From the NCBI RefSeq assembly GCF_018336935.1, contig NZ_CP068771.1, positions 4,278,001 through 4,342,000 of the forward strand: 64,000 nt of DNA. Reading direction: 5' to 3'. The translations under genes were made by a program, and so were the position numbers. Shown here piece after piece: positions 17,958 to 28,081 of the stretch (positions are counted from its first letter, which is position 1; each line of letters begins with the position of its first letter). The DNA is from Serratia plymuthica. GTDB taxonomy: Bacteria; Pseudomonadota; Gammaproteobacteria; Enterobacterales; Enterobacteriaceae. Under the pieces are notes generated by a model. The model worked only from the letters and a program-made list of their open reading frames with translations. It was not told the origin of the DNA and ran no database searches.

Positions 17958-18283
17958 TGGCTAAGAACCGCAGTCGTCGTTTACGTAAAAAGTTACACAT
18001 TGAAGAGTTTCAGGAGCTGGGTTTCTCCGTAGCATGGCGCTTTGCCGAAGGCACCGCGGTTGAGGATATCGACAGCACGCTGGACGCTTTCATCGACGAA
18101 GTGATTGAGCCGAACGGCCTGGCCTTTGACGGCAGCGGCTATCTGCAGTGGGAAGGGTTAATCTGCCTGCAAACCATCGGGCATTGCACCGACGAACAGC
18201 GTGAACTGGTCAAAAAATGGCTGGAAGCGCGCAAGCTGTCCGACGTTAAGGTCAGCGATCTGTTCGATATCTGGTGGGATTGA
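17957..18283 (+). CDS. yggL: YggL family protein (DUF469)
   Basis: 108 residues, very basic at the start (AKNRSRRLRKKLH) and acidic afterwards, ending DLFDIWWD, all typical of YggL. The family is reported to associate with the 50S ribosomal subunit; the exact job is not settled. Its ATG overlaps the trmB stop (TAATG), so it is translationally coupled to it. Confidence 0.93.
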   Translation: MAKNRSRRLRKKLHIEEFQELGFSVAWRFAEGTAVEDIDSTLDAFIDEVIEPNGLAFDGSGYLQWEGLICLQTIGHCTDEQRELVKKWLEARKLSDVKVSDLFDIWWD

Positions 18284-18333
18284 TTTTCTCAGCCTGATGA
18301 GTGCGGCTTCGCGCCGCGCCGTTCCTTGAATTT

Positions 18334-18360
18334 AAGGTGCCTTAACGGCGCCTTTGTTTT
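18334..18360 (+). terminator. Terminator after trmB-yggL
   Basis: AAGGTGCC (18334-18341) pairs, with one G-T pair, with GGCGCCTT (18347-18354) around TTAAC and is followed by TGTTTT. It lies 50 bp after yggL. Confidence 0.75.
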
Positions 18361-18412
18361 ATGCCCAATAGATTTCAAGTTGCGGCTTGAAAGATGAAGG
18401 GAAAGCCGGAGT

Positions 18413-19345
18413 GTGACCGAGGTGGTAACGACATTGGATAACGCGTTGCTGGATGACATCCTGCAACAGGTGCGCCCGCTGATTGGCAAAGGGAAGGTGG
18501 CGGACTATATACCGGCGCTGGCGGAAGTGGCCGCCGACCGTTTGGCGATCGCCGTTTGCACCGTCGACGGCGAGATGTTCCAGGCCGGGGACGCCACGGA
18601 ACGTTTCTCTATTCAGTCTATTTCCAAGGTGCTGAGCCTGACGCTGGCGCTGACGCGCTACCAGGAGCACGAGATCTGGCAACGGGTCGGCAAAGAGCCT
18701 TCCGGCCTGCCGTTCAACTCGTTGTTGCAGCTGGAAATGGAACAGGGCAAGCCGCGCAATCCGTTTATCAACCCCGGCGCGCTGGTGGTGTGCGACATGC
18801 TGCAAACCCGGCTCAGCGCCCCTAAACAGCGGATGCTGGAAGTGGTGCGGCAACTGACCGGCGAAGACGATCTGGCCTATGACTCCCGCGTGGCGCGCTC
18901 CGAGTTCGAACACTCCGATCGCAACGCGGCGATAGCCTATCTGATGAAGTCGTTCGGCAACTTCGAAAACGACGTGCTCACCGTTCTGCAAACCTATTTC
19001 CACTACTGTGCGCTGCGCATGAGCTGCGTTGAGCTGGCGCGCAGTTTTGCCTATCTGGCCAATCACGGGCGCGATCTCCGTGGGCGCGAAGTGATAAGCC
19101 CGCTGCAGGCGCGCCAGATCAATGCCCTGATGATGACCAGCGGTATGTACGACGGCGCGGGGGAGTTTGCTTATCGGGTGGGCATGCCGGGCAAATCCGG
19201 CGTGGGCGGCGGCATTGTCGCTATCGTGCCCGATGAGCTGTCGATCGCCGTCTGGTCGCCGGAGCTGGATGCGTCCGGTAACTCCCTGGCGGGAACTGCG
19301 GCGCTGGAACTGTTGTCTCAACGGATTAGCCGTTCGATTTTTTAA
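18413..19345 (+). CDS. glsB: Glutaminase
   Basis: 310 residues, a serine-dependent beta-lactamase-like glutaminase turning glutamine into glutamate and ammonia. The catalytic SxxK is in FSIQSISKV (near 66-69). [10 protein letters not shown], the [13 protein letters not shown] block and [11 protein letters not shown] are typical. It starts with GTG at 18413, placed after GGGAAAGCCGGA. An ERIC-like end fragment lies just upstream. It is probably read with yggN, 30 bp downstream. Confidence 0.94.
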   Translation: MTEVVTTLDNALLDDILQQVRPLIGKGKVADYIPALAEVAADRLAIAVCTVDGEMFQAGDATERFSIQSISKVLSLTLALTRYQEHEIWQRVGKEPSGLPFNSLLQLEMEQGKPRNPFINPGALVVCDMLQTRLSAPKQRMLEVVRQLTGEDDLAYDSRVARSEFEHSDRNAAIAYLMKSFGNFENDVLTVLQTYFHYCALRMSCVELARSFAYLANHGRDLRGREVISPLQARQINALMMTSGMYDGAGEFAYRVGMPGKSGVGGGIVAIVPDELSIAVWSPELDASGNSLAGTAALELLSQRISRSIF

Positions 19346-19375
19346 TCCCACCACGGAAGGGAGTCAGGAGAAAAT

Positions 19376-20092
19376 ATGTTAAAGAAAACCGGGTTAGCCT
19401 TACTGCTGTTGACCGCTTCACAGGCGCATGCCGAATATCAGTGCAGCGTTAAACCCCAGGACGATGTGGTTATCAGCCCGCAGAACGTGCAGGTGACTGG
19501 CGCCAGCGGCAATCTGCAGATCTCGGCGGATGGCGACGTCACCCGTAACGGCCAGGCGCTGAGCCTCAACGACAGCCAGCGTCAGAAAGCCTTCAGTTAC
19601 CAGAGTGCGCTACGCAAAGAACTGCCGTGGATCGACAAGGGCGCGCAGCAGCATCTGGAAAAAGCGCGGGTGGCGCTGGACAAGGTGATCGTGAAGGAAC
19701 TGGGTAGCGACAGCAATGTGCGCAACCGCCTGACCACGTTGAACGACCAGCTTAAGCAGCAGATGAACCGCATTATCGAACACCGCAGCGACGGCCTGGC
19801 TTTCCACCACAAGGCGATCGACCAGGTTGAGCAGGATGGCCGCAATCTCGTGCAGCAAAGCATGGGCGGCGTGCTGCAAGACAGCCTGAACGAGATGGGC
19901 GTCAAGCAGGCCGCCAGCAGCGGCGGTAACCCGTTGCAGGCGATTATGGGCAATCTGGGTGGCCTGCAGAAGGCGATTCAGAACGAATGGAACAACCAGG
20001 AGCAGGATTTCCAGAACTTTGGTCACGACGTCTGCAGCCGCGTTACCGGCCTGGAAACCCAGCGTAAAGATCTGCTTAACGCGTTGAAGTAA
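19376..20092 (+). CDS. yggN: DUF2884 family periplasmic protein
   Basis: 238 residues. A signal peptide (KKTGLALLLLTASQAHA, cleavage before EYQCSV) sends it to the periplasm. The rest is mostly helical with two cysteines (in YQCSV and DVCSRV) placed to form a disulfide. It matches E. coli YggN closely, including IDKGAQQHLEKARVALDK and NRIIEHRSDGL. Function is unknown. It has a good ribosome site (AGGAGAA). Confidence 0.92.
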   Translation: MLKKTGLALLLLTASQAHAEYQCSVKPQDDVVISPQNVQVTGASGNLQISADGDVTRNGQALSLNDSQRQKAFSYQSALRKELPWIDKGAQQHLEKARVALDKVIVKELGSDSNVRNRLTTLNDQLKQQMNRIIEHRSDGLAFHHKAIDQVEQDGRNLVQQSMGGVLQDSLNEMGVKQAASSGGNPLQAIMGNLGGLQKAIQNEWNNQEQDFQNFGHDVCSRVTGLETQRKDLLNALK

Positions 20093-20186
20093 CAGTCAAT
20101 CAGGGGGGCATATTTTGACCTGCGGATTGTTATCTGACAGACTGGTTAAATTATGTACTGATTCATGGGTGTTTACGGAGAACGCT

Positions 20187-20621
20187 ATGGGCCATACTCG
20201 CTACGAAACTGATGTTGTCGCCTGGGCAAATGAACAGGCAGCTCTTTTGCGCTCCGGAAAATTGTCTGAGATCGATATTGAAAAGATCGCCGAGGAGATT
20301 GAGGACGTGGGGAAGAGCGAGCAAAGGGAACTTGCAAGCCGCATGACGGTGCTGATTGCACACCTGCTGAAATGGAAGTATCAGCCGGTGCGGCGTGGAA
20401 GCAGTTGGGAAAAAACCATTAAAGCGCAACGGAAAGAGGTGCTTTACAGTTTGAAAGAATCGCCGAGTTTAAAAAGTAAGCTCGGTGATGCAGATTGGCT
20501 GGACGTGATTTGGTCAAAAGCGGTAGCGCTTGCCACCACGGAAACCGGATTGGACGTTTTCCCCGAAAGCGCCATTTGGGATGCCCAGCACGCACTTTCA
20601 CAAGAATTTTTCCCAGACTAG
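20187..20621 (+). CDS. DUF29 domain protein
   Basis: 144 residues, fully a DUF29 domain: YETDVVAWANEQAALLRSG, then IAEEIEDVGKSE and the HLLKWKYQP segment. It is a small, soluble, helical protein of unknown function. DUF29 is common in cyanobacteria and scattered in other bacteria, and it has no counterpart at this place in E. coli, so it may be acquired. The ATG at 20187 after ACGGAG is chosen over an in-frame codon at 20115. Confidence 0.85.
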   Translation: MGHTRYETDVVAWANEQAALLRSGKLSEIDIEKIAEEIEDVGKSEQRELASRMTVLIAHLLKWKYQPVRRGSSWEKTIKAQRKEVLYSLKESPSLKSKLGDADWLDVIWSKAVALATTETGLDVFPESAIWDAQHALSQEFFPD

Positions 20622-20627
20622 AATCAA

Positions 20628-20660
20628 TAAAAAAGCGCTGATAGTTCAGCGCTTTTTTTT
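20628..20660. terminator. Bidirectional terminator between DUF29 gene and hemW
   Basis: AGCGCTGA (20634-20641) pairs perfectly with TCAGCGCT (20646-20653) around TAGT, flanked by A-run and T-run on either side, so it can end transcription in both directions. Confidence 0.9.
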
Positions 20661-21801
20661 ACTCGTCGTCCACCAGGAACAGCTCCAGCAGCGAGTTAAG
20701 GAACAGTTTGCCTTTTTCGGTGATCTGCCAGTATTCCGCCGTTTCTTCCAGATAACCTTTCTCCAGCGCCTCATCCAACTGTGGGCGAATCACGCTTTCA
20801 TCCAGCCCGGTGTAGTTGGCGAAATCGGCACGCGGCGCGGCCTCCAGCAGGCGGAAGCGGTTCATAAAGAACTCGAACGGCCGATCCGCCGTCGTCACCT
20901 CATGCTGTTTGTCCATATACTTGCCCTGCATAAAACCGCGCGGATGCTTGGTTTTCGCGGTGCGCAGAATGCGGCCGTCGCTGAAGGTCAGCTTGCCGTG
21001 CGCGCCGCAGCCAATCCCCAGGTAGTCGCCGAAGCGCCAGTAATTGAGATTGTGCCGGCATTGATAACCCGGTTTGGCGTAGGCCGAGGTTTCATACTGC
21101 CGGTAGCCGGCGGCGCTCAGCAACTGGTGGCCGCGTTCGAAGATGTCCCACAGCGCATCGTCGTCCGGCAGCACCGGCGGCCGCGAGCTGAACAGGGTGT
21201 TCGGCTCGATGGTCAACTGATACCACGACAGGTGCGGCGGGTTCAAAGCGATCGCCTGGCGCAGATCGTCCAGCGCCTCTTCCAGCGACTGGTCCGGCAA
21301 ACCGTGCATCAGATCGAGGTTAAAGCTGCGCAGGCCGAGACCGGTGGCCAGGTGTGCCGCACGCTTGGCCTCTTCCGGGCCGTGAATGCGCCCCAGACGG
21401 GTTAACTTCTCTGCGCTGAAGCTTTGCACGCCGATCGAGATGCGGTTCACACCGGCGCGCTGGTAGCCGCTGAAGCGATCGGCCTCCACGGTGCCGGGGT
21501 TGGCCTCCATGGTGATCTCCGCGTCATCGGCGACGCGAATACGCGCCCGCACGCCATCGAGCAGCGATTGCATCGCCTCGGCGCTCAGCAGGCTGGGGGT
21601 GCCGCCGCCGATAAAAATGGTGCTGATTTCCCGGCCGCTTACCAGCGGCAGATCGGCATCCAGATCGGCCAGCAGGTGATCGACGTATTCCTGATGCGGC
21701 ACTTCCCCCTTCAACGCGTGCGAGTTGAAGTCGCAGTACGGGCATTTCTGCACGCACCACGGGATGTGAATGTACAAACTCAGCGGAGGCAGCTTAAGCA
21801 T
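20659..21801 (-). CDS. hemW: Radical SAM heme chaperone HemW
   Basis: 380 residues. The radical-SAM cluster motif [10 protein letters not shown] lies near 16-25, and [17 protein letters not shown] and the IGVQSF segment follow, all typical of the HemN/HemW group. HemW binds heme and is thought to insert it into respiratory enzymes rather than to oxidise coproporphyrinogen. It is last in the leftward operon yggS-proC-yggT-yggU-rdgB-hemW and overlaps rdgB by 8 bp. Confidence 0.94.
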   Translation of the reverse strand: MLKLPPLSLYIHIPWCVQKCPYCDFNSHALKGEVPHQEYVDHLLADLDADLPLVSGREISTIFIGGGTPSLLSAEAMQSLLDGVRARIRVADDAEITMEANPGTVEADRFSGYQRAGVNRISIGVQSFSAEKLTRLGRIHGPEEAKRAAHLATGLGLRSFNLDLMHGLPDQSLEEALDDLRQAIALNPPHLSWYQLTIEPNTLFSSRPPVLPDDDALWDIFERGHQLLSAAGYRQYETSAYAKPGYQCRHNLNYWRFGDYLGIGCGAHGKLTFSDGRILRTAKTKHPRGFMQGKYMDKQHEVTTADRPFEFFMNRFRLLEAAPRADFANYTGLDESVIRPQLDEALEKGYLEETAEYWQITEKGKLFLNSLLELFLVDDE

Positions 21802-22387
21802 TGCGCATGGCTTCCAGCATCAGCTTCAGCGCCTGACCGCGGTGTGACACCGCGCTCTTCTCGTCGCGGCTCAGTTCGGCGGCGGTGCGGCCCAGTTCCG
21901 GCACGTAGAAGACAGGATCGTAACCGAAACCACCGGCACCGGCGGATTCAAAGCCGATTTCACCCGCCCAGCTACCGTGGAACACCAGCGGCGTCGGGTC
22001 TTCTGCATGACGCATGTACACCAGCACGCAGTGGAACTGCGCGCCGCGGCTGCCTTGCGGCACGTCTTTCAGCGCCACCAGCAGCTTGTCGAGGTTTTGC
22101 TGGTCGGAAGCGTCTACGCCGGCGTAGCGCGCAGAGTAGATGCCAGGTGCGCCGCCCAAGGCGTCCACCGCCAGGCCGGAGTCATCGGCGATCGCCGGCA
22201 GGCCGGTGATTTGCGCCGCGTGACGGGCTTTCAGGATGGCGTTTTCGATAAACGTCAGGCCGGTTTCCTCGGCGGAATCCACGCCCAGCTCGGTTTGTGC
22301 GACCACGTTCAGACCGAAATCGGCCAGCAGGTCGGCGAGTTCACGCACTTTCCCCGGGTTACCGGTGGCAAGAACGACTTTTTGCAT
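21794..22387 (-). CDS. rdgB: XTP/dITP diphosphatase (house-cleaning)
   Basis: 197 residues of the Ham1/RdgB family, hydrolysing dITP, ITP and XTP to monophosphates to keep them out of DNA. Seen are the N-terminal [11 protein letters not shown] substrate loop, [13 protein letters not shown] with the metal-binding Asp, and the C-terminal SHRGQAL. It starts 17 bp after yggU and overlaps hemW. Confidence 0.96.
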   Translation of the reverse strand: MQKVVLATGNPGKVRELADLLADFGLNVVAQTELGVDSAEETGLTFIENAILKARHAAQITGLPAIADDSGLAVDALGGAPGIYSARYAGVDASDQQNLDKLLVALKDVPQGSRGAQFHCVLVYMRHAEDPTPLVFHGSWAGEIGFESAGAGGFGYDPVFYVPELGRTAAELSRDEKSAVSHRGQALKLMLEAMRNA

Positions 22388-22404
22388 AATGACTACCTTG
22401 AAAA

Positions 22405-22695
22405 TTACTCGATAAGCGCCGCGACCACGGCGGGGATCTGTTGCGGATTAACGATGCGTAACTGTTTATGCCGCCCCAGTTCGCCTTTCTCGATGGTGAC
22501 GTTGCTTTTCGCCACTTTAAACTGCTTGGCGATAAACTTGATCAGATGGGCGTTGGCCTGGCCGTCAACCGGCGGGGCGGTAATGGCGACTTTAAGTTCG
22601 TCGCCATGCAAACCGATAATCTGGTCGCGGCTGGCTTTCGGCTGAATATATAGCCTGATTGCCAGCCCGTCCAGCACGGGAGTGACTGCACTCAC
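22405..22695 (-). CDS. yggU: DUF167 family protein
   Basis: 96 residues, full length for the YggU/DUF167 family, with the conserved [28 protein letters not shown] and [11 protein letters not shown] segments. It is a small mixed alpha/beta protein of unknown role. It overlaps yggT by 4 bp. Confidence 0.93.
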   Translation of the reverse strand: MSAVTPVLDGLAIRLYIQPKASRDQIIGLHGDELKVAITAPPVDGQANAHLIKFIAKQFKVAKSNVTIEKGELGRHKQLRIVNPQQIPAVVAALIE

Positions 22696-23246
22696 AGCAG
22701 GAACCAGATCTCACCGAACAGATCCATACCCAGGTAGTTGATCAGATACAGGATCAGGATCACCACCATCCCTGAAAAATCGATACCGCCCATGGCCGGA
22801 AGAATGCGGCGGATCGGGGCCATCAGGGGTTCCGTCAACTGATACATCACATAGTCGATCGGGCTGCGGCCCTGGCTGACCCAGCTCATCAAGGCGCGGA
22901 TAATCATCACCCAGAAGATCAGATAGCCTGCCGACTTGACCAGCGAAATCAGGCCAAACAGCAGGTTATACGGGCTGAGCGACATCGCGCCGCCCTGGAT
23001 CAACAGCAGCAGCGGGTACTTGATGGTCATCAGCAGGAACGCCAGCAACAGAGAAGCGCTGTCGATTGGCCCCAGTGATGGAATTATTCGGCGCAGCGGG
23101 CCAACCACCGGCTGGGTGATCTTCACCACGAACTGGGCGAACGGGTTATAAAAATCGGTACGCGTCCACTGCATCCAAATACGCAGCAGCAGTACCATGA
23201 CGTAAAGATCAATAACGGTTTTGACCAAAAAAGTCAGCGTTAGCAT
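22692..23246 (-). CDS. yggT: YggT family membrane protein
   Basis: 184 residues with about four membrane segments in two repeated YGGT units; each unit carries a PLRRIIP or [15 protein letters not shown] motif at the membrane edge. The family is linked to osmotic adaptation or membrane organisation without a fixed mechanism. It lies 31 bp after proC and overlaps yggU. Confidence 0.93.
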   Translation of the reverse strand: MLTLTFLVKTVIDLYVMVLLLRIWMQWTRTDFYNPFAQFVVKITQPVVGPLRRIIPSLGPIDSASLLLAFLLMTIKYPLLLLIQGGAMSLSPYNLLFGLISLVKSAGYLIFWVMIIRALMSWVSQGRSPIDYVMYQLTEPLMAPIRRILPAMGGIDFSGMVVILILYLINYLGMDLFGEIWFLL

Positions 23247-23277
23247 GAAGGGGCCCTTCTCCTTAACTTTCGGTTAT

Positions 23278-24096
23278 TTAAAATGATTTTTCCATTTCCT
23301 GCGCACGGGAAACCGCCGCGCGCATGGCTTTGGCCACGGTCTCCGGCAGTTGTTGCTCGTTGAATACCCGCAGCGCTTCGGCGGTGGTGCCGCCTTTGGA
23401 GGTGACCTGCTCGCGCAGAGTCGATAATGGCGTGTCCGGGTTGGCTTCCACCAGCGCGGCTGCGCCGGAAGCGGCCTGTTGCACCAGCTCGCGTGCGGTT
23501 TGGCTATCGAAGCCCATGCGCTCGGCTTCTTGCTGCATGGCTTCCATAAACAAGAAGAAGTAGGCCGGAGCGCTGCCTGCGGCGGCGATGACGCCGTTGA
23601 TGCCGTTTTCGTCATCCACCCAGCAAACCTTGCCGACGGAGGCCATCAAATCGCCGGTGTAGTCGCGATCCTGCTGGCTGACCTGTTGCGGCGCGTACAG
23701 GCCGCTCATGCCTTTGCCAACCAGAGACGGGGTATTGGGCATAATGCGCACGATGCTCAGTTTGTCGCTCAACAGTTGGTAAAAACGGCTGACCTGAATG
23801 CCGGCGGCGATCGACAGCACCAGCTTGCCGGAGAAATCGACCTGCTGCAGCGGCTGACAGACGTCGGCCATCATCTGCGGTTTTACCGCCAGCACCACGA
23901 CCTCGGCCTCGCGCGCGCAGGCCAGGTTGTCACTGCTGCTGACGATGCCGTAGTCCGCCGCCAGCGCATCGCGGTTTTTAGCCGAAGGCGCGCAGACGCT
24001 GATGAGTTTAGCCGGGTATCCGCCCGCCACCAGGCCGGCGATAATCGCGCGCGCCATGTTGCCGGCGCCAATAAAGGTAATCTTACGGTGTTGCAT
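23278..24096 (-). CDS. proC: Pyrroline-5-carboxylate reductase
   Basis: 272 residues, last step of proline synthesis (NAD(P)H-dependent). It has the N-terminal Rossmann motif FIGAGNMARAI, AVKPQ, MPNTPSLVGKGM and the C-terminal SKGGTTAEAL signature. ATG at 24096 follows GAGGAA; a TTG just before it is not needed. Its place between yggS and yggT is common in gamma-proteobacteria other than E. coli. Confidence 0.94.
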   Translation of the reverse strand: MQHRKITFIGAGNMARAIIAGLVAGGYPAKLISVCAPSAKNRDALAADYGIVSSSDNLACAREAEVVVLAVKPQMMADVCQPLQQVDFSGKLVLSIAAGIQVSRFYQLLSDKLSIVRIMPNTPSLVGKGMSGLYAPQQVSQQDRDYTGDLMASVGKVCWVDDENGINGVIAAAGSAPAYFFLFMEAMQQEAERMGFDSQTARELVQQAASGAAALVEANPDTPLSTLREQVTSKGGTTAEALRVFNEQQLPETVAKAMRAAVSRAQEMEKSF

Positions 24097-24115
24097 CAAA
24101 ATTCCTCGTTATATG

Positions 24116-24823
24116 TCAGGCCGGTGAATAATCACGAGCGCCGAAAATTGCGGTGCCGATACGCACCAGGGTGCTGCCTGCGGCGATCGCCGCCGCCATA
24201 TCATCCGTCATGCCCATAGACAGGGTATCCACCTGCGGATAGTGCTGTTGCAGGGCCAGGAAGGCGTCGCTCATCCGGCCGAATACCGCCAACTGGCGCT
24301 GGTAGTCTTCTTCCGGAGCGGGGATCGCCATCAGCCCACGCAGCGTCACGTTCGGCAGCGCGGCTACCGCCTCCGCCAGCGCCGGTAATTCAGCCAGTAC
24401 AATGCCAGATTTACTCTGTTCATCGCTGATATTAATTTGGATCAGAACGTTAAGCGGCGGCATGCCTGCCGGGCGCTGATCGCTGAGGCGTTGGGCGATG
24501 CGCAGCCGATCCACCGTGTGGCACCAGGCGAAGTGCTCCGCCACCAGCCGGCTTTTATTGGATTGCAACGGGCCGATAAAGTGCCAATCCAGCGTTGCGC
24601 CTTCCGGCAGCGTGGCGAAATGCTGCACTTTATCCACGCCTTCCTGCACGTAATTCTCGCCAAAGGCACGCTGGCCGGCGGCGATGGCTTCTGCGATCGC
24701 CGCCACAGGTTTGGTCTTGCTGACTGCAAGCAGAGTGATTTCTTCTGGAGCGCGTGCGCAACCTTGAGCGGCTGCCGCGATGCGGCTTCTGACATCCTGC
24801 AGATTCTGTTGGATAGTGCTCAT
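24116..24823 (-). CDS. yggS: PLP homeostasis protein
   Basis: 235 residues of the YggS/PLPBP family, an alanine-racemase-like barrel that holds pyridoxal phosphate but has no known reaction. The PLP lysine is in AVSKTKP (near 36). FGENYVQE, WHFIGPLQSNK and SMGMTDDM are the family blocks. It is first gene of the leftward operon and divergent from the PilT-like gene at 24844, with a gap of only 20 bp. Confidence 0.95.
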   Translation of the reverse strand: MSTIQQNLQDVRSRIAAAAQGCARAPEEITLLAVSKTKPVAAIAEAIAAGQRAFGENYVQEGVDKVQHFATLPEGATLDWHFIGPLQSNKSRLVAEHFAWCHTVDRLRIAQRLSDQRPAGMPPLNVLIQINISDEQSKSGIVLAELPALAEAVAALPNVTLRGLMAIPAPEEDYQRQLAVFGRMSDAFLALQQHYPQVDTLSMGMTDDMAAAIAAGSTLVRIGTAIFGARDYSPA

Positions 24824-24843
24824 TATTGACCCAGGAGATTGAT

Positions 24844-25854
24844 ATGGATATCGATGAATTCGTGGCCCTTAGTGTAAAGCATAATGCTTCCGATCTGCAC
24901 CTTTGTGCGGGCCATCGGCCCATGTTGCGCATTGATGGCGAACTGCAGCCGCTGGAAGGGGCGGAAACGCTGACCCGGGAGCGTATGCACCAGCTGTGCG
25001 GCGCGCTGCTGCAACCGCCGCAGCGGCAACATTTGCAGCGGCGCGGCCAGCTCGATCTGGCGTTGACGCTGGCGGGCGATGTTCGGCTGCGCGCCAATTT
25101 CTTTTTGCAGAATTTGGGGGTATCCATTGCGCTGCGGTTGATTGCCGGCCACTGCCCGGCGTTGGCGGCGTTAGCGGTGCCGGCGATTGTCCCCGCGCTG
25201 CTGCGGCGTGAAGATGGCCTGATACTGGTCACCGGCGCGACCGGCAGCGGTAAATCCACCACGCTGGCGGCGATGATCGACGACATCAACCAGCATCAAC
25301 GGCGGCATATCATCACGCTGGAAGACCCGATCGAATTTATGCACCATAGCCGGAAGTCGCTGATCCAACAGCGTGAACTGGGTCGCGATAGCCACAGTTT
25401 TGACGAAGCGCTACGCGCCGCGCTGCGTGAAGATCCGGATGTGATCCTGTTGGGGGAACTGCGCGATACCGCCACCATTCGTCTGGCGCTTACTGCGGCG
25501 GAAACCGGCCATCTGGTGCTGGCGACGCTGCACACCCGCAGCGCGCCGCAGGCGGTGGATCGTTTGGTCGACGTTTTCCCGGCGGAAGAAAAGCCTTATG
25601 TGCGTGCGCAGCTGGCCGCCAGCCTGCAGGCGGTGATTGCGCAAAAGTTGCTAGGCAGGCCCGGCGGAGGGCGGGTGGCAATATTTGAGGTGCTGACGGC
25701 AACGGCGGCGGTCAGCAGCATGATCCGCGAAGGCAAAACCCATCAGCTCGCCAGCGTGCTGCAAACCGGCGCGCAGTCCGGCATGCAGACCTTTGAACAG
25801 GGATTGCAGCAGCGGATCGACGCCGGTTTGTTGGGGGGAGAAGCAGGGGCGTGA
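24844..25854 (+). CDS. yggR: PilT/YggR-like pilus retraction ATPase
   Basis: 336 residues of the type II/IV secretion ATPase family. Walker A is GATGSGKSTT (near 130), followed by ITLEDPIEF (Asp box), Walker B DVILLGELRD and the His box TGHLVLATLHT. E. coli yggR holds the same place. No other pilus genes are nearby, so whether it drives pilus retraction is unproven. ATG at 24844 is favoured by AGGAG; a TTG at 24826 would add six residues. Confidence 0.9.
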   Translation: MDIDEFVALSVKHNASDLHLCAGHRPMLRIDGELQPLEGAETLTRERMHQLCGALLQPPQRQHLQRRGQLDLALTLAGDVRLRANFFLQNLGVSIALRLIAGHCPALAALAVPAIVPALLRREDGLILVTGATGSGKSTTLAAMIDDINQHQRRHIITLEDPIEFMHHSRKSLIQQRELGRDSHSFDEALRAALREDPDVILLGELRDTATIRLALTAAETGHLVLATLHTRSAPQAVDRLVDVFPAEEKPYVRAQLAASLQAVIAQKLLGRPGGGRVAIFEVLTATAAVSSMIREGKTHQLASVLQTGAQSGMQTFEQGLQQRIDAGLLGGEAGA

Positions 25855-25862
25855 CAGGCCGG

Positions 25863-26285
25863 TTAACCCAGCTGTTTTTCGAACCAGCTTTCCAGGATGA
25901 CCACCGCGGAGGCGGAGTCGACGCTGCCTTTGTCCAGAGCGCGGAAACCGCCGCGATCGAACAGATTGGCGCGCGCTTCGACGGTGCTGAGGCGTTCGTC
26001 ATGCAGCGCGACCTGCACGCCAAAGCGGCCATGCAGACGGTTGGCGAATTTGCGTGCCTGGTCGGTCACCAACTGCTCGGTGCCGTCCATATTCAACGGC
26101 AGGCCGACTACTACCAGATCCGGCTGCCACTCTTTCAGCAGCTTTTCGATCTTTTGCCAGTCTGGAGAGCCGTCCTGCGCCTTGAACGCCGCCAACGCGC
26201 GGGCGCTGCCGGTGAGTTCCTGACCGATGGCCGCGCCGATGCTCTTGGTGCCGAAGTCGAAGGCGATAATGGTACGGTTGGTCAT
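25863..26285 (-). CDS. yqgF: RuvX/YqgF family pre-16S rRNA nuclease / Holliday junction resolvase-like protein
   Basis: 140 residues, RNase H-like fold. The catalytic Asp lies in [12 protein letters not shown], a second acidic site in [19 protein letters not shown] carries the Glu, and DSASAVVIL the last Asp. In E. coli it is essential and matures the 5' end of 16S rRNA. Start touches the yqgE stop by one base. Confidence 0.94.
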   Translation of the reverse strand: MTNRTIIAFDFGTKSIGAAIGQELTGSARALAAFKAQDGSPDWQKIEKLLKEWQPDLVVVGLPLNMDGTEQLVTDQARKFANRLHGRFGVQVALHDERLSTVEARANLFDRGGFRALDKGSVDSASAVVILESWFEKQLG

Positions 26286-26848
26286 CAGGCGTGTCCTGCG
26301 TGGTTGGCAATGCTGCGGATATCGATGCCAAGAAGGTTGGCGGCCTCGCGCCAGCGGCTGGCGATCGGCGTATGAAACAAAATGTCGGTGTCGGCTTCTA
26401 TGGTCAGCCAGGCGTTTTCCAGCACTTCCTGTTCCAGCTGGCCTTTTTCCCAGCCGGCATAGCCGAGCGCCACCAGTACGTCATCCGGCTGTTCCGGGGT
26501 GCCGAGCGTTTCCAGCACGTCTTTCGAGGTGGTGATCATGGTGTCCTGCGAGATCTGAATGCTGGAGCCAAAGCCACTGCGCGGCGTATGCAGGATAAAC
26601 CCGCGATCGTCCGCCAATGGGCCGCCGGCGAATACCGGTTTATCCAGGCTGATGGCCGGATTGCGGGCGGGCGGCATGATCTTCAGCTTGCTCAGCACCG
26701 TTTCCACCGTGAACTGTTCCACCGGCTTGTTGATCACCAGGCCCATGGCGCCGTCTTCATTGTGCTCGCAGACGTAAATCACCGAGCGTTTGAAGCGAGG
26801 ATCCTGAAGAGATGGCATGGCGATAAGAAAATGGTGCTGTAAATTCAT
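26285..26848 (-). CDS. yqgE: YqgE/AlgH family protein (UPF0301)
   Basis: 187 residues with the family blocks [33 protein letters not shown] and FAGGPL. It is a soluble protein of unknown function almost always found beside yqgF, as here. Confidence 0.94.
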   Translation of the reverse strand: MNLQHHFLIAMPSLQDPRFKRSVIYVCEHNEDGAMGLVINKPVEQFTVETVLSKLKIMPPARNPAISLDKPVFAGGPLADDRGFILHTPRSGFGSSIQISQDTMITTSKDVLETLGTPEQPDDVLVALGYAGWEKGQLEQEVLENAWLTIEADTDILFHTPIASRWREAANLLGIDIRSIANHAGHA

Positions 26849-26903
26849 GGCGTTATTTAAGGTAATTGAGTGGTGATAAGTTAAACAGCCGCCAGTATGC
26901 GGC

Positions 26904-27030
26904 TATACCCGTCGCCTTTCAAGCCGCAGCGTTGTTGGCTGCACAGGCTCCCCCCAGTGACTTACTCAAGTAAGCGCCTGGGGATGAGCGAGCTGGCCGC
27001 CTGGCTGCAACTCGAAATCCATAGGGTATA
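26904..27030. repeat. ERIC element, full length (127 bp)
   Basis: It starts and ends with the inverted TATACCC/GGGTATA termini and has the central ACTTACTCAAGTAAG palindrome. It fits the 127-bp ERIC/IRU consensus and lies between yqgE and gshB. In a leftward transcript it would fold into a long hairpin. Confidence 0.88.
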
Positions 27031-27078
27031 TACCCGTAGGCCTTTCAAGCCGCAGCGTTATTGGCTGCGCAGGCTCTG
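27029..27078. repeat. Partial ERIC element
   Basis: Directly after the full copy, the left half of a second ERIC (TATACCCGTAGGCCTTTCAAGC onward, in two parts) repeats to about 27078 and then stops. It looks like a tandem copy that lost its centre and right half. It lies 42 bp after the gshB stop. Confidence 0.7.
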
Positions 27079-27120
27079 GAAGGTCAGGATTGCGGGCGAC
27101 AGCGCCGCCCGCATGGCGGA

Positions 27121-28071
27121 TTACTTCGCGGCCAGACGCTTTTCGATCGCGTCCATCAGCATGCCGGTGATGGAAACCGGGAAGGCCGCTTCGATTTCGC
27201 GCGCGCAGGTTGGGCTGGTGACGTTGATCTCGGTCAGACGATCGCCAATCACGTCCAGGCCAACGAAAATCAGCCCTTTCTCTTTCAGCGTCGGGGCCAC
27301 TGCGCGGGCAATTTTCCAGTCGCTTTCGCTCAGAGGGCGCGGTTCGCCACGGCCACCGGCCGCCAGATTACCACGGGTTTCCCCCTGCGCCGGGATACGC
27401 GCCAGGCAGTACGGCACAGGTTCGCCGTCGACCACCAGAATGCGCTTATCGCCTTCCTTGATCGCCGGCAGGAAGTTCTGCGCCATGCAGAAACGGCTGC
27501 CATGCTCGGTCAGGGTCTCGATAATCACCGACAGGTTAGGATCGTCCTGCTTCACGCGGAAGATGGACGCGCCGCCCATGCCGTCCAGCGGTTTGAGGAT
27601 GATGTCGCCGTGCTGCTGGTGGAACTTGCGGATGTGGGCTGCGCTACGGCTGACCAGGGTGTCCGGCGTCAGTTCCGGGAACCAGGCGGTGAACAGCTTC
27701 TCGTTGCAGTCGCGCAGGCTCTGAGGCTTGTTGACCACCAGCGTGCCTTTCACCTCTGCGCGCTCCAGAATGTAGGTCGCGTAGATGTATTCGGTATCGA
27801 ATGGCGGATCCTTGCGCATCAGGATCACGTCCAGATCCTGCAGCGCCAGATCCTGCTCGGTGCCGAAGCTGAACCAGCTTTCTTTATCTTCTTTCACGTT
27901 CAGCAAGCGGGTGCGTGCGCGCCCATCACCGGCGTGCAGATAGAGATCGTTCATCTCCATGTAGTGCAGTTCCCAGCCACGGCGCTGCGCTTCGAGCAGC
28001 ATGGCGAAGCTGGTGTCTTTCTTGATATTGATGGAGGCGATAGGGTCCATCACGATGCCGAGCTTAATCAT
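27121..28071 (-). CDS. gshB: Glutathione synthetase
   Basis: 316 residues, ATP-grasp enzyme joining gamma-glutamylcysteine and glycine. Blocks seen are MDPIASINIKKDTSFAML at the start, DVILMRKDPPFD, the ATP-binding KPLDGMGGASIF and DVIGDRLTEINVTSPTC. It is part of the leftward set endA-rsmE-gshB, as in E. coli. Confidence 0.96.
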   Translation of the reverse strand: MIKLGIVMDPIASINIKKDTSFAMLLEAQRRGWELHYMEMNDLYLHAGDGRARTRLLNVKEDKESWFSFGTEQDLALQDLDVILMRKDPPFDTEYIYATYILERAEVKGTLVVNKPQSLRDCNEKLFTAWFPELTPDTLVSRSAAHIRKFHQQHGDIILKPLDGMGGASIFRVKQDDPNLSVIIETLTEHGSRFCMAQNFLPAIKEGDKRILVVDGEPVPYCLARIPAQGETRGNLAAGGRGEPRPLSESDWKIARAVAPTLKEKGLIFVGLDVIGDRLTEINVTSPTCAREIEAAFPVSITGMLMDAIEKRLAAK

Positions 28072-28081
28072 TTTCTCTCCT

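Noticed and set aside
18359..18400. ERIC-like sequence (TATGCCCAATAGATTTCAAGTTGC) ahead of glsB
   Set aside because: Only about 40 bp resembling an ERIC end; too short and without a matching partner end to list as an element.
27091..27113. GC-rich hairpin just after the gshB stop
   Set aside because: The stem is good but no U-tract follows on the minus strand, so it was not called as the gshB terminator.
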